A stretch of 64,000 nucleotides of DNA. Origin: Allopseudospirillum japonicum (lineage in GTDB: Bacteria; Pseudomonadota; Gammaproteobacteria; Pseudomonadales; Halomonadaceae). The notes below the pieces were generated by a model. The model did not search any database and was not told the DNA's origin. It was given only the letters and a program-made list of their open reading frames with translations. A program made the translations under genes and the position numbers. Below are positions 39,228 to 49,297 of the stretch, one piece after another. Numbering within the stretch: the first letter of the stretch is position 1; each line of letters opens with the position of its first letter. Location: assembly GCF_900108915.1 (NCBI RefSeq), contig NZ_FNYH01000001.1, positions 124,001-188,000 on the forward strand, given 5' to 3'.

Positions 39228-40037
39228 ATGATCAAGGGTGTAAAACATATTATTGCCGTTGCTTCCGGTAAAGGTGGTGTTGGTAAATCCACAGTAACAG
39301 CCAATCTCGCACTCGCTTTAGCCGCAAGCGGCGCTAAAGTGGGTGTATTAGATGCGGACATTTATGGTCCCAGCCAAGCTTTGCTTTTTGGTGTAGGTGA
39401 TGCGCGGGTACAAAGCCCAGACCAGAAACATTTCCAACCCATCGAAGCTTTAGGCATTCAACTGATGTCGATGGCTTTTTTAGTCGATGAACACACACCT
39501 ATGGTCTGGCGTGGCCCTATGGTCAGTGGTGCTTTTCAACAACTTTTGACCCAAACGGCATGGCAAGATTTGGATTATTTGCTGATTGATATGCCACCAG
39601 GCACAGGGGATATTCAACTCACGCTGGCACAGCGCGTCCCTGTGAGTGGCGCTGTGATTGTCACCACACCACAGGATCTTGCTTTATTAGATGCACGCAA
39701 AGGCATTGAAATGTTTCGTAAAGTTAAAGTCCCTGTACTAGGGATTATCGAAAACATGAGTTTGCATACTTGTTCGCAATGTGGCCATACCGAAGCCATT
39801 TTTGGTAGTGGGGGCGGCGAGCAGGTTGCTGAGACTTATCAAGCACCTTTACTTGGCCAGTTACCTTTAGCAATGTCAATTCGTTTACAAGCAGATCAAG
39901 GCTGTCCAAGTGTATTAGCAGAACCTGAGGGTTTGGCTGCAGATACTTTTCACCATATGGCAGCTCAAATCGTTGCAGAGCTTACACAGAAAACGCAAGC
40001 GGCAACTAAGGTTCAAATTCAATTTAGCGACGATTAG
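39228..40037 (+). CDS. apbC: Mrp/ApbC iron-sulfur cluster carrier ATPase
   Basis: 269 aa P-loop protein that carries and transfers Fe-S clusters. The start at 39228 has AAGGAG 6 nt upstream. The deviant Walker A is ASGKGGVGKST with the signature Lys. DADIYGPSQALLFG, PMVWRGPMVSGAFQQ, LIDMPPGTGDIQLTL and the CxxC cluster motif CSQCGHTEAIFGSGGG are typical. It lacks the N-terminal MIP18-like domain found in some homologues. It is next to metG and divergent, an arrangement common in proteobacteria. Confidence 0.95.
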   Translation: MIKGVKHIIAVASGKGGVGKSTVTANLALALAASGAKVGVLDADIYGPSQALLFGVGDARVQSPDQKHFQPIEALGIQLMSMAFLVDEHTPMVWRGPMVSGAFQQLLTQTAWQDLDYLLIDMPPGTGDIQLTLAQRVPVSGAVIVTTPQDLALLDARKGIEMFRKVKVPVLGIIENMSLHTCSQCGHTEAIFGSGGGEQVAETYQAPLLGQLPLAMSIRLQADQGCPSVLAEPEGLAADTFHHMAAQIVAELTQKTQAATKVQIQFSDD

Positions 40038-40052
40038 AAGCTTGAGCAAGGC

Positions 40053-40085
40053 AAAAAAATTCCCACGTGCTCGATTACGTGGGAA
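40053..40085 (-). terminator. Intrinsic terminator after sthA
   Basis: On the minus strand, a 9-bp stem TTCCCACGT/ACGTGGGAA (40060-40085) with an 8-nt loop is followed by seven T residues. It lies between convergent apbC and sthA. Confidence 0.88.
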
Positions 40086-40109
40086 CCTTATCCATTTGCA
40101 TACTCTATC

Positions 40110-41504
40110 TTAGAATAAACGATTTAAACCATTCATTGCTGCCACCCGATACGCTTCTGCCATGGTTGGGTAATTAAAGGTATTATTCACAAAATACTTA
40201 ATGGTATTTGCTTCACCACTTTGAGCCATCACTGCTTGGCCGATATGCACAATTTCTGACGCTTGGTCACCAAAACAGTGAATCCCCAACAACTGTAAAT
40301 TTTCACGATGGAATAAGAGCTTTAACATGCCCACAGTCTCACCTGTGATTTGCGCACGTGCGGTATGCTTAAAGAAGGCCTGCCCGACTTCATAAGGGAT
40401 TTTTGCCTCCGTCAGCTCACGTTCTGTTTTACCAACAGAGCTAATCTCTGGAATCGTATAAATACCTGTAGGTACTTCATTGACAAAGTGGAAATCTGCA
40501 TCATCTAGCAAATCCGCAGCCGCCGCACGGCCTTGATCATAAGCCGCCGAGGCTAAACTTGGCCAACCGATCACATCACCTACCGCGTAAATATGAGGCA
40601 CCTGCGTGCGGTAATGGTCGTCAACTTTCAGCTGTCCACGTGAGTTGGCTTCTAAACCAATCTTTTCCAGCCCAAGACCTTCTGTGTTGCCTGTGCGCCC
40701 ATTACACCAGAGGAAAGCATCTGCGCGAATTTTCTTACCTGATTTCAGATGTAAGATAACGCACTGATCACCACCTTCTACACACTCATATTCTTCATCA
40801 TGACGAATGAGTACGCCATTGTTACGCAAGTGATAAGACAGAGCATCGCTAATCTCATCATCAAGGAAGGACAGCAAGCGCTCACGGGTATCAATTAGAT
40901 CGACTTTTACCCCAAGGCCGCTAAAAATAGAGGCATATTCACACCCAATCACACCCGCACCATAAATCACTAAAGTACGAGGGGTATGACCAAGTTTTAA
41001 AATGGAATCACTATTGTAGATCCGCGGATGGCGAAAATTAATATCAGCAGGCAAGTAAGGACTTGAGCCCGTCGCAATCACAATTTTTTGCGCTCTTAAT
41101 TCTTCGACACCATCATGCTGATCACGCACACTTAAGGTATGAGGATCAAGAAAACGTGCTTTGCCAAAGAAGACATCGGCACGATTACGCGCATAAAAAT
41201 TGGTACGCAACTGCACTTGGCGCTCAATCACACGCTTAGAACGTTCTAATACTTTAGGAAAAGAAAACCAACGCGGCTCGCCAATATCACGGAACATGCG
41301 GTTGGTATTAAATTGGATAATTTGCTTTACTGCATGACGCAAGGCTTTTGAGGGGATCGTTCCTTTATGTGTACAATTGCCACCTACTGCAGCTTCGCTT
41401 TCCACGACCGCAACGCGCTTGCCGTGTTTGATTGCATTCATCGCTGCGCCTTCACCTGCAGGACCCGTACCTATCACTACTACGTCATAGTTATACACAG
41501 CCAT
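40110..41504 (-). CDS. sthA: Soluble pyridine nucleotide transhydrogenase
   Basis: 464 aa FAD flavoprotein that transfers hydride between NADPH and NAD+ in the cytoplasm. The FAD motif is [36 protein letters not shown] shows the SthA hallmark: the redox-active disulfide of the disulfide-reductase family is lost (only one Cys, then THKGT). A second Rossmann motif is [18 protein letters not shown], and the C-terminal dimer domain has [14 protein letters not shown]. It should relieve NADPH excess. Confidence 0.96.
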   Translation of the reverse strand: MAVYNYDVVVIGTGPAGEGAAMNAIKHGKRVAVVESEAAVGGNCTHKGTIPSKALRHAVKQIIQFNTNRMFRDIGEPRWFSFPKVLERSKRVIERQVQLRTNFYARNRADVFFGKARFLDPHTLSVRDQHDGVEELRAQKIVIATGSSPYLPADINFRHPRIYNSDSILKLGHTPRTLVIYGAGVIGCEYASIFSGLGVKVDLIDTRERLLSFLDDEISDALSYHLRNNGVLIRHDEEYECVEGGDQCVILHLKSGKKIRADAFLWCNGRTGNTEGLGLEKIGLEANSRGQLKVDDHYRTQVPHIYAVGDVIGWPSLASAAYDQGRAAAADLLDDADFHFVNEVPTGIYTIPEISSVGKTERELTEAKIPYEVGQAFFKHTARAQITGETVGMLKLLFHRENLQLLGIHCFGDQASEIVHIGQAVMAQSGEANTIKYFVNNTFNYPTMAEAYRVAAMNGLNRLF

Positions 41505-41634
41505 AGTGCCATCATGCTCCCATCAGCTTATTATTATGACCCAAATAAATGGCTCAAGTATGATTTGAGATTAGAGGGTCTTTGAGGTTTTCACTCTAGC
41601 CCCCCTAACCTCAGAGAACAATACCGCTTTAGTT

Positions 41635-41868
41635 TCAGCGTTGTGAACTCGCATCATAGCCTAAATCGGTAGAAACCGTTTGCCGCTTTTGCTGCTCAGT
41701 TTCACAAATTTCTTTATTGCCCCCGCAAATATCACATTCTGTCTCTAATCCTATCGCACTCATCCCTCCGCAGGAGCCTGCAATGGGTTTACGCCCCATC
41801 AGAACACCTACAGACATCATCAGTACGATTGCCAATAAAACGACTAAGGTCAATAACATCAATTGCAT
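41635..41868 (-). CDS. nqrM: Na+-NQR maturation protein NqrM
   Basis: 77 aa with an N-terminal membrane helix (LLTLVVLLAIVLMMSVGVLMG), then the DUF539 cysteine pattern GSCGGMSAIGLETECDICGG. NqrM delivers iron for the intramembrane Fe site between NqrD and NqrE. It is the last gene of the nqr operon, right after apbE, as in Vibrio and Pseudomonas. Confidence 0.93.
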   Translation of the reverse strand: MQLMLLTLVVLLAIVLMMSVGVLMGRKPIAGSCGGMSAIGLETECDICGGNKEICETEQQKRQTVSTDLGYDASSQR

Positions 41869-41880
41869 ACAGCCCCCTTG

Positions 41881-42957
41881 TTATTGTAAAGCTGATTCGC
41901 CAAAAACCTGCACAAATGCAGGCGATTGATATGCTTGGAAACCCTCTGGAGTTTTGACCAGCATATAGACACTTAAGTTGAGTTTTTCCGCTAATGCCAT
42001 CCCCGCTTGCTCTCCCATCACCATCAAGGCAGTGGCATACGCATCTGCTAAGGCACAACTGGGGTGCACAACAGTGACTGAAGCTAGATTATGTCGAATA
42101 GGATACCCAGTTCTCGGGTCGAGTGTATGTGAATAACGCTGCCCATCAACTTCAAAATAATTACGATAATCGCCTGAAGTCGCCACTGCGAGATTTGCCA
42201 ACATTAACACTTTTTGCACGCTGCGACCTGCAAGTTGCGGCTTTTCAATTGCAATACGCCACAAAGAAGCATCTGCTTTACGTCCAGCAGCAACCACTTC
42301 TCCCCCAACTTCAGCCAAAAAATTGCTGACACCTTGCGCCTTAAGGTAGTCTGCCACCCGATCAACCGCATAACCTTTAGCAATGGCAGAAAAATCCAAA
42401 TGCCTTGGTGCTGTTTTACGTAAACTAGACTTTTGTGCATTTAAAATCACCGCATTTAAACCAACTTGTGCCAAAGCCTGATCAATTTCAGGTTGTGGTG
42501 GCACTTGGTCTAAAGGCGTTTGCGGACCAAACCCCCAAAGATCAACCAAGGGTGCAATACTGGGATCAAAAGCACCTGCACTTTGCTGATGTACCACTTG
42601 TGCAAGCTGCATGACTTCCTGTGTCGGTGCACTCAATGGCATTTCAACATTAATAGCAGTACGATTAAAGCGTGAAAGCTCAGAGTCTTCCTTATAAGTT
42701 GACATCAGGCGGTCAACTTCTTGTAAGCGGGTTAAAACCCCTTGCGCTAGTTTATCCACTAAAGCGGCTTGTTCTGGGGCCAATACGAGGGTGACATGAT
42801 ATTCAGTCCCCATAATAGGCCCTTTGATTTGATAGGTTTGAGGTTCAGGTGCCGAACTACACCCAGACAAAAGGCTGCTAGCAATAACAAAGAAGGCTGA
42901 CCCTAACAGGATCAGCCCCAGCTTTTGCCAGCGCCTTATAGCAAGAACGCTGAACAT
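41881..42957 (-). CDS. apbE: FAD:protein FMN transferase
   Basis: 358 aa periplasmic lipoprotein (lipobox ASSLLSGC after a basic, hydrophobic leader) that attaches FMN through a phosphoester to Thr in NqrB, NqrC, RnfD and RnfG. Family motifs include GPIMGTEYHV, DRLMSTYKEDSELSRFN, DFSAIAKGYAVDRVADYL, EVGGEVVAAGRK and HTLDPRTGYPI, with Mg-binding residues near VHPSCALADAYATALMVMG. AAGGAAAT precedes the ATG. It lies 20 nt after nqrF. Confidence 0.95.
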   Translation of the reverse strand: MFSVLAIRRWQKLGLILLGSAFFVIASSLLSGCSSAPEPQTYQIKGPIMGTEYHVTLVLAPEQAALVDKLAQGVLTRLQEVDRLMSTYKEDSELSRFNRTAINVEMPLSAPTQEVMQLAQVVHQQSAGAFDPSIAPLVDLWGFGPQTPLDQVPPQPEIDQALAQVGLNAVILNAQKSSLRKTAPRHLDFSAIAKGYAVDRVADYLKAQGVSNFLAEVGGEVVAAGRKADASLWRIAIEKPQLAGRSVQKVLMLANLAVATSGDYRNYFEVDGQRYSHTLDPRTGYPIRHNLASVTVVHPSCALADAYATALMVMGEQAGMALAEKLNLSVYMLVKTPEGFQAYQSPAFVQVFGESALQ

Positions 42958-42976
42958 TTTTATTTCCTTGTATCAA

Positions 42977-44203
42977 TCAGCCGCCGAAATCATCGAGCAG
43001 AATGTTTTCTGGCTCTACCCCTAGATCGGTCAGCATTTTAATCACAGCCGCATTCATCATGGGAGGCCCACACATGTAGAACTCACAATCTTCAGGCGCT
43101 GGGTGATCTTTGAGGTAATCTTCATACAAGACATTATGAATAAACCCTGTAGGGCCCTGCCAATTGTCCTCAGGTAAAGGATCAGACAATGCCAGATGCC
43201 ACTTAAAGTTTTCATTCTCTGCTTGCAGTTGATCAAACTCTTCTACATAGAAGGCTTCACGTAAAGAACGTGCCCCGTACCAGAAAGAGATCTTACGCTT
43301 AGATTTCAAACGCTTAAGTTGATCAAAGATGTGCGAGCGCATAGGTGCCATACCTGCACCGCCACCAACAAAGACCATTTCTGCTTCGGTTTCTTTAGCA
43401 AAGAACTCACCAAAAGGACCGTACACAGTGATGGTATCGCCAGGTTTCAAGCTAAAGACATAAGAAGACATTTGCCCAGGTGGCAAATCCGTACCTGGTG
43501 GTGGTGAGGCAACACGAATGTTGAACTTCACCAAACCACGCTCTTCTGGGTAGTTTGCCATTGAATACGCACGGATTACGGGTTCTTCAACCTTAGAAAC
43601 ATACTGCCACAGATTAAATTTATCCCAGTCGCCGTGATACTCTTTATCGATATCAAAGTCTTTGTAATGCACTTCGTGTGCAGGTGCTTCTAGCTGCACA
43701 TAGCCGCCTGCACGGAAGTCAACGTTTTCGCCTTCAGGTAAACGCAAAGTCAACTCTTTAATAAAGGTGGCTACGTTAGGATTGGACTCAACAGTACATT
43801 CCCATTTTTTCACCCCGAAGACTTCTTCGTCTACTTCGACTTTCATATCCTGTTTAACAGGCACCTGACAAGATAGACGCCAGCCTTCTTTTTGCTCGCG
43901 CATAGTAAAATGAGACGCTTCTGTGGGCAAAATGGAGCCACCGCCATCAATCACTTTACATTTACATTGCGCGCAAGAACCACCACCACCACAGGCAGAC
44001 GACAAGAAGATGCCATTCGCTGCCAAAGTTTGCAGTAGTTTCCCACCTGCCGCTGTTGTAATTGTATGCTCTGGATCACCGTTAATTTCTATGGTGACAT
44101 CGCCGGTGCTTACCAAACGCTTACGCGCTGCCAAGATCACCAAAACGAGAGATATCACCACTACGGTGAACATGAGCACACCGAGGATAATCACTTGTGT
44201 CAT
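42977..44203 (-). CDS. nqrF: Na+-translocating NADH:quinone reductase subunit F
   Basis: 408 aa entry subunit that oxidises NADH. An N-terminal membrane helix is followed by a plant-type 2Fe-2S domain ([20 protein letters not shown] and LSCQVPV), an FAD domain ([12 protein letters not shown], then [12 protein letters not shown]) and an NADH domain ([32 protein letters not shown]). It ends with the family-typical LLDDFGG. Confidence 0.97.
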   Translation of the reverse strand: MTQVIILGVLMFTVVVISLVLVILAARKRLVSTGDVTIEINGDPEHTITTAAGGKLLQTLAANGIFLSSACGGGGSCAQCKCKVIDGGGSILPTEASHFTMREQKEGWRLSCQVPVKQDMKVEVDEEVFGVKKWECTVESNPNVATFIKELTLRLPEGENVDFRAGGYVQLEAPAHEVHYKDFDIDKEYHGDWDKFNLWQYVSKVEEPVIRAYSMANYPEERGLVKFNIRVASPPPGTDLPPGQMSSYVFSLKPGDTITVYGPFGEFFAKETEAEMVFVGGGAGMAPMRSHIFDQLKRLKSKRKISFWYGARSLREAFYVEEFDQLQAENENFKWHLALSDPLPEDNWQGPTGFIHNVLYEDYLKDHPAPEDCEFYMCGPPMMNAAVIKMLTDLGVEPENILLDDFGG

Positions 44204-44230
44204 GTTCTTAACCTTGAGTTAATGGCTGAA

Positions 44231-44851
44231 TTACAGCTGTACGCCTGAGAAGGACATAAAGCCGAGTGACATCAAACCTACAGTAATAAAGGTGATACCA
44301 AGACCCTGTAAACCTGCAGGTACATCGCTGTACTTGAGTTTTTCACGAATCCCAGCAAGCGCCATAATCGCTAGCGCCCAACCAACCCCTGCACCTGCAC
44401 CATAAACTACGGATTCACCAAAGGTGTAATCACGCTCTACCATAAAAAGGGAAGCCCCTAAAATGGCACAGTTTACGGTAATGAGAGGAAGGAACACGCC
44501 TAGAGCGTTGTAAAGTGCAGGTACGTATTTATCGAGGAACATCTCCATAATTTGTACCAAGGCTGCAATAACACCGATATAACTGAGGTAGCCTAAGAAA
44601 GACAGGTCGATGTTTTCTGCACCATCAATCCCAGTCCAGCTTAAGGCGCCTTCACGTAATAAGAGGTTAAAAATTAGGTTATTGACAGGCACAGTCACAA
44701 CCTGCACCACAACAACCGCAATCCCCAAACCTAAAGCCGCTTCCATCTTCTTCGAGACGGCCAAAAAGGTACACATCCCAAGGAAGAAGGCCAAGGCCAT
44801 GTTTTCTACAAACACAGCTTTGACAAATAAAGAGAGGAAATGCTCAAACAT
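44231..44851 (-). CDS. nqrE: Na+-translocating NADH:quinone reductase subunit E
   Basis: 206 aa, six-helix membrane subunit, paralogous to Rnf[20 protein letters not shown] and [16 protein letters not shown] contribute cysteines to the intramembrane Fe site shared with NqrD. GGAGG precedes the start. There are 3 nt between it and nqrD. Confidence 0.96.
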   Translation of the reverse strand: MFEHFLSLFVKAVFVENMALAFFLGMCTFLAVSKKMEAALGLGIAVVVVQVVTVPVNNLIFNLLLREGALSWTGIDGAENIDLSFLGYLSYIGVIAALVQIMEMFLDKYVPALYNALGVFLPLITVNCAILGASLFMVERDYTFGESVVYGAGAGVGWALAIMALAGIREKLKYSDVPAGLQGLGITFITVGLMSLGFMSFSGVQL

Positions 44852-44854
44852 GGC

Positions 44855-45523
44855 TTACATTGCCTCCTTTGCTTTAGTGTTGGCAGTGATTTTAAATTCT
44901 GGTGCTTCTTTCTGATCTGGCTTCCACTCACGTAGTGCCCAAATCAACAAACCAATAATAAAGAAGGCCGAAGGTGGTAACAGCATCATACCGTTGGTTG
45001 CATACCAGCCGCCGTCTTTAATAGGTTCTAAAATCGTGATTCCAAAGAGGCTACCTGTACCAAAGAGCTCACGGATGGCACCAACGGCCAACAATACAAC
45101 GGTGTAACCTAAACCGTTACCAATCCCGTCGATAAAGCTCATTTTTGGATCATTTTGCATGGCATAAGCTTCTGCACGACCCATAACGATACAGTTAGTA
45201 ATGATCAAACCCACAAATACAGAAAGCTGTTTGCTGGTTTCATAAGCAAAGGCTTTAAGTACCTGATCAACCACAATAACCAAGGAAGCAATAATTGTCA
45301 TCTGTACGATGATACGTATGCTAGATGGAATATGGTGGCGAATTAGGGATACAAATAAGTTCGAAAAAGCAGTTACAAAGATTACCGCAATCCCCATCAC
45401 CAAAGCGGTGTTAAGGTTGGTGGTCACTGCCAATGCAGAACAGATCCCCAAGATTTGTAGCGCAATAGGGTTGTTTGCAAAAATTGGCGCGATCATCACA
45501 CTTTTAGGTGTTTCTGTTGCCAT
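44855..45523 (-). CDS. nqrD: Na+-translocating NADH:quinone reductase subunit D
   Basis: 222 aa, six-helix membrane subunit paralogous to Rnf[21 protein letters not shown] and [18 protein letters not shown] are the half-helix motifs. A GGAG ribosome site overlaps the end of nqrC. Confidence 0.96.
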   Translation of the reverse strand: MATETPKSVMIAPIFANNPIALQILGICSALAVTTNLNTALVMGIAVIFVTAFSNLFVSLIRHHIPSSIRIIVQMTIIASLVIVVDQVLKAFAYETSKQLSVFVGLIITNCIVMGRAEAYAMQNDPKMSFIDGIGNGLGYTVVLLAVGAIRELFGTGSLFGITILEPIKDGGWYATNGMMLLPPSAFFIIGLLIWALREWKPDQKEAPEFKITANTKAKEAM

Positions 45524-45525
45524 GA

Positions 45526-46305
45526 TTAAGCTCCTTGAGACCGGAATTTAGCCAAGAAAGGACCAAAACCTTCTTGACCTAACCAGTACTGCAATAGGTT
45601 AGTCACACCACGGCTTGTCAAAGTAGCACCCGAGAGAGAATCTACCTTATATTCGGCATTTGGCGTGCTCTCGGTAACATTACCTTTCACAAGCTCGATG
45701 GCTGGGGCTTCGGATTCACCCTGATAGACCTTCTTACCAGGCCACAAGGCTTTCCAATTCGGGTTGTCTACTTCACCCCCTAACCCTGGCGTTTCTGCAT
45801 GCTGATAAAAACCTAAACCTGCAATCGTATTGGCATCTGCTTCCAAAGCAAGGAAACCATACAAGGTCGACCAAAGACCATAACCACGAACAGGCAGGAT
45901 AATTTTCTCAACTTCACCTTGTTTTTCTACAAGATAAACGAGTGCATAACGCTCACGACGCTTAATACTTGCAATATCCTCAGCACCGTCTAGCACACTA
46001 GACATTTGAGGATCACGTGCAGCCTTACTAGGATCGTAAGTTTCTACGTTGACTGCGTCTGTATATTCACCAGTCTCTAGATCAATGGCTTTCACGGTGA
46101 TTTGCTTAAATAGCTCCTCAACGCTTTTACCTTCTTCTAGTAAACCTGCAGCAGCAAGAATGTTGGATTTACGGTCAAGGTCTTTATTCGCTAGCTGCAT
46201 CGGTTTAAAAATGACCGCAGCACCTGAGACCACGACAGAACAGATAACACACAGTAGCAGCGCGACTTTAATCGTCTGCTTGACGGAATCGTTTTGGCTA
46301 GACAT
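45526..46305 (-). CDS. nqrC: Na+-translocating NADH:quinone reductase subunit C
   Basis: About 259 aa from ATG 46305, which overlaps the nqrB stop by 8 nt; the longer frame to 46353 is rejected because it has no family-like sequence. One N-terminal helix ([20 protein letters not shown]) precedes a periplasmic FMN domain. The covalent FMN motif is [13 protein letters not shown], with the Thr of SGAT as ApbE target. [18 protein letters not shown] is typical. Confidence 0.95.
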   Translation of the reverse strand: MSSQNDSVKQTIKVALLLCVICSVVVSGAAVIFKPMQLANKDLDRKSNILAAAGLLEEGKSVEELFKQITVKAIDLETGEYTDAVNVETYDPSKAARDPQMSSVLDGAEDIASIKRRERYALVYLVEKQGEVEKIILPVRGYGLWSTLYGFLALEADANTIAGLGFYQHAETPGLGGEVDNPNWKALWPGKKVYQGESEAPAIELVKGNVTESTPNAEYKVDSLSGATLTSRGVTNLLQYWLGQEGFGPFLAKFRSQGA

Positions 46306-47500
46306 TACGCAGCATTCTCCGTTTGATGTTGGCCTGCACCACAAAGTGATCAATCATAGGCGCGAACAAGTTGGCAAACAGGATCGCCAGCATAATCCCT
46401 TCAGGGAAAGCAGGGTTAACCACACGGATCATCACAGTCATAAAACCGATCAGAATACCAAATACCCATTTGCCTTGATTGGTCATGGAAGCAGAGACAG
46501 GATCTGTTGCCATAAAGACCATACCGAAAGCAAAACCACCGATCACTAAGTGCCAATACCAAGGCATAGCAAACATGGGGTTGGTGTCGGAGCCTATGAT
46601 GTTAAACAACATAGACGTTGCCACCATACCCAAAAAGACACCACTGACAATACGCCAGGAAGCAACTCGTGTGGCTAATAAACCTGCCCCGCCTAAAAGG
46701 ATGGCAAAGGTAGAAACTTCACCAACAGAACCAGGAACCGCGCCAATAAAGGCATCCCACCAGCTAAATTGCTCACGGACAACATCCATCCCATTTTGCG
46801 CAGCAACAGATAAAGCCGTTGCACCAGTAAAGCCGTCGGCAGCAACCCAAACGGCATCACCAGAAATTTCTGCTGGGTATGCAAAATATAAGAAGGCACG
46901 GCCAGTCAATGCAGGGTTAAGGAAGTTTTTGCCGGTTCCACCGAAAACTTCTTTACCGATGACGACACCAAAGGTAATACCTAAAGCAACCTGCCAAAGC
47001 GGAATCGTAGGTGGCAAAGTCAAAGCAAACAGAATGGAAGTGACGAAGAAACCTTCATTTACTTCATGACCACGCTTCATTGCAAATAGGACTTCCCAGA
47101 AGCCACCTACAATGAAAGTTGTCAGATAAATCGGTAAGAAATAAGCCGCACCTAAAACCAAGTTATCCCATAAACTACTAGGATCATTGCTAGCAAATAC
47201 ACTAGCAAAACCTGTTTGCCATGCATCCAGAGCACCATAACCATTGGCAATCGCCATGTTGGCTTGATAACCCGCATTCCACATACCAAAGAACATGGCA
47301 GGGAAGGTACACAACCACACTGTGATCATGATACGTTTTAAATCAACGCCATCACGAATATGCGCAGTGGTTTTAGTCACACTTGGTGGCGAATAAAAAA
47401 TGGTGTCTACCGCTTCATACAAAGCATACCATTTCTCATATTTACCCCCTTTATGAAAATGAGGCTCTAAACCGTCTAGAAACTTTCTGATACCTTCCAT
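46298..47500 (-). CDS. nqrB: Na+-translocating NADH:quinone reductase subunit B
   Basis: 400 aa membrane subunit with about ten helices, carrying covalent FMN at [14 protein letters not shown] and, in the family, riboflavin and the Na+ path. [22 protein letters not shown] and [20 protein letters not shown] are conserved. Its start is 3 nt after nqrA. Confidence 0.97.
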   Translation of the reverse strand: MEGIRKFLDGLEPHFHKGGKYEKWYALYEAVDTIFYSPPSVTKTTAHIRDGVDLKRIMITVWLCTFPAMFFGMWNAGYQANMAIANGYGALDAWQTGFASVFASNDPSSLWDNLVLGAAYFLPIYLTTFIVGGFWEVLFAMKRGHEVNEGFFVTSILFALTLPPTIPLWQVALGITFGVVIGKEVFGGTGKNFLNPALTGRAFLYFAYPAEISGDAVWVAADGFTGATALSVAAQNGMDVVREQFSWWDAFIGAVPGSVGEVSTFAILLGGAGLLATRVASWRIVSGVFLGMVATSMLFNIIGSDTNPMFAMPWYWHLVIGGFAFGMVFMATDPVSASMTNQGKWVFGILIGFMTVMIRVVNPAFPEGIMLAILFANLFAPMIDHFVVQANIKRRMLRNV

Positions 47501-47503
47501 CGA

Positions 47504-48856
47504 TTAACCCTCTTTCTCGATCAGCGTCAGATTGTCGCGAAGAATAGGGCCATACTCATATTTGCCAGGGCAAACATAAGTACATAGGGCAAGATCTTCT
47601 TCGTCCAGTTCTAGACAACCTAGTTTCATCGCCATTTCGATATCACCAACAATTAAAGAACGCAGCAATTGCGTTGGCAAAATATCCAATGGCATGATTT
47701 TTTCGTAATTACCTACCGGTACCATGGCACGCTCGGAGCCATTTGTTGAGGTGTTAGGCGCATATTTTTCTGGTAATCCCTGCCAACTGGAAACATAAAT
47801 TCCCATCACAGAGTGGCGCTCTTTACCAAGCGACAACCAACCAATAAATTCACGCTTATCACCTTCTTCCAATACGCTCACTTGCTGGTGATAACGACCA
47901 AGATAAGCTAAAGCATCATGTGCGTGTGTGCCACCAAAGACGGAACCGGAAATAATGCGCGCTTTGACACCTTCTTGTAACTCACCTGAGGTTAACTCTT
48001 GTAGGCAAGCACCTAAGCGAGTACGCAAAAGGCGAGGTTTAGTCACTAGGGGACCACCCAAGGCAACAATGCGTTGGGTATTCAGTTGTCCTGTCAGGAA
48101 TAACTGACCCACCGCGATCACATCTTGATATCCTATCGTCCACACTTGCTTCTCAAGGCTGACAGGATCAAGAAAGTGGATATGTGTGCCGGCTAGGCCT
48201 GCAGGGTGCGGTCCTTCAAATTCTTCTGTCACTAGCTGGCCAGAATTCCAAGAAGGAATATCAGCCCCCGCTTTTTTACAAACGAATACCTTACCTTGCG
48301 TCAAGTGCTTAAGTACTTGGACGCCGGCTTCAAAATCGCCTGCATTTTCAGCAATGATCACAGCTGGATCAGCGGCAAGCGGATGCGTATCCATTGCAGT
48401 GACAAAGATAGAATGTGGTTTAGCATCAGGCGCTGGGACACGGCTGAAAGGACGTGTGCGTAAAGCAGTCCATAAACCAGATTCGATCAAGTTTTCTCGT
48501 ACTTGCGCGTCTGTCAGTTCAACAATCTGGTGTGCTTCATAAGCGGTAAAGCTGATAGCTTCTTCCTGCTCATCTACACGAATGACCACAGATTGTAATA
48601 CGCGGCGTGCTCCCCGATTAATGGCCACCACCTCACCTGAAGCAGGTGCGGTATATTTGACCCCTGGGGTTTTTTTATCGGTAAAGATGACCTGACCCAA
48701 TTTCACTTTGTCGCCAACTTGCACTTCCATTGTAGGTTTCATCCCTACATAGTCAGGGCCGACAATGGCGACATGGCTTGCCCGAGGTGCATCATCAATG
48801 CTCTGCTCAGGCGCACCTGTGATGGGTAGGTCGAGACCTCGTTTGATGCTTATCAT
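47504..48856 (-). CDS. nqrA: Na+-translocating NADH:quinone reductase subunit A
   Basis: 450 aa peripheral subunit implicated in ubiquinone handling. It begins [17 protein letters not shown], with [19 protein letters not shown] (biotinyl-lipoyl-like fold) and [19 protein letters not shown]. It is the first gene of nqrABCDEF-apbE-nqrM. The upstream DNA contains the structured leader described separately. Confidence 0.96.
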   Translation of the reverse strand: MISIKRGLDLPITGAPEQSIDDAPRASHVAIVGPDYVGMKPTMEVQVGDKVKLGQVIFTDKKTPGVKYTAPASGEVVAINRGARRVLQSVVIRVDEQEEAISFTAYEAHQIVELTDAQVRENLIESGLWTALRTRPFSRVPAPDAKPHSIFVTAMDTHPLAADPAVIIAENAGDFEAGVQVLKHLTQGKVFVCKKAGADIPSWNSGQLVTEEFEGPHPAGLAGTHIHFLDPVSLEKQVWTIGYQDVIAVGQLFLTGQLNTQRIVALGGPLVTKPRLLRTRLGACLQELTSGELQEGVKARIISGSVFGGTHAHDALAYLGRYHQQVSVLEEGDKREFIGWLSLGKERHSVMGIYVSSWQGLPEKYAPNTSTNGSERAMVPVGNYEKIMPLDILPTQLLRSLIVGDIEMAMKLGCLELDEEDLALCTYVCPGKYEYGPILRDNLTLIEKEG

Positions 48857-49239
48857 ACGTCTCGCCCAATCACCAAGGTTATTATTAAAGTTTAAGTTAC
48901 AAAGTAAACTTAGTTTGACCTTAAGCGAAGCTCAGATTAAATTAGTCTTAACTAATCAACCAAACTCAGACATTAAGCCAAAATAAGTGTTAAAGCTGAA
49001 TGAATATACAGGCTTAAATTAGGCACTGTACCCCAAAAAATCTTATGCATTATAAAGATGATGTTAGCCAATGGCTATACAACATTCAGACAATGAGGCG
49101 TTTCTGTGCTTACAAATCACAACTCCCTCTAGTGATTGCACAATTTTGTCCATCTTGCACTACGCAGGTTCCGCAAAAAGTATTTTTTGGAAACGAGAGT
49201 GCAGCTCCAAAAAATAGCACTCTCCTCACCAAGTTGCAC
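48857..49239 (-). promoter_or_regulatory. nqr upstream/leader region with interlocked inverted repeats
   Basis: About 380 bp between the gap terminator and nqrA. TATTTTTTGGA (49181-49191) pairs perfectly with 49206-49216, and GAGAGTGC (49195-49202) pairs perfectly with 49217-49224. The arms are ordered A, B, A', B', so the two hairpins exclude each other. On the minus strand (nqr sense) the A hairpin is followed by CTTTTT. I cannot place the nqr promoter, so whether this is transcribed is not known. Confidence 0.5.
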
Positions 49240-49267
49240 AAAAAAAGCCCATCTATTTTAGATGGGC
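49240..49267 (-). terminator. Intrinsic terminator after gap
   Basis: On the minus strand, a 9-bp stem GCCCATCTA/TAGATGGGC (49247-49267) with a 3-nt loop is followed by seven T residues, 31 nt past the GAPDH stop. Confidence 0.92.
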
Positions 49268-49297
49268 CTTTGCATTTAAGACATCAACCTATGTGGC

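Noticed and set aside
41583-41613. TGAGGTT/AACCTCA hairpin after nqrM as a terminator
   Set aside because: The loop is 17 nt and no T-run follows on the nqr strand.
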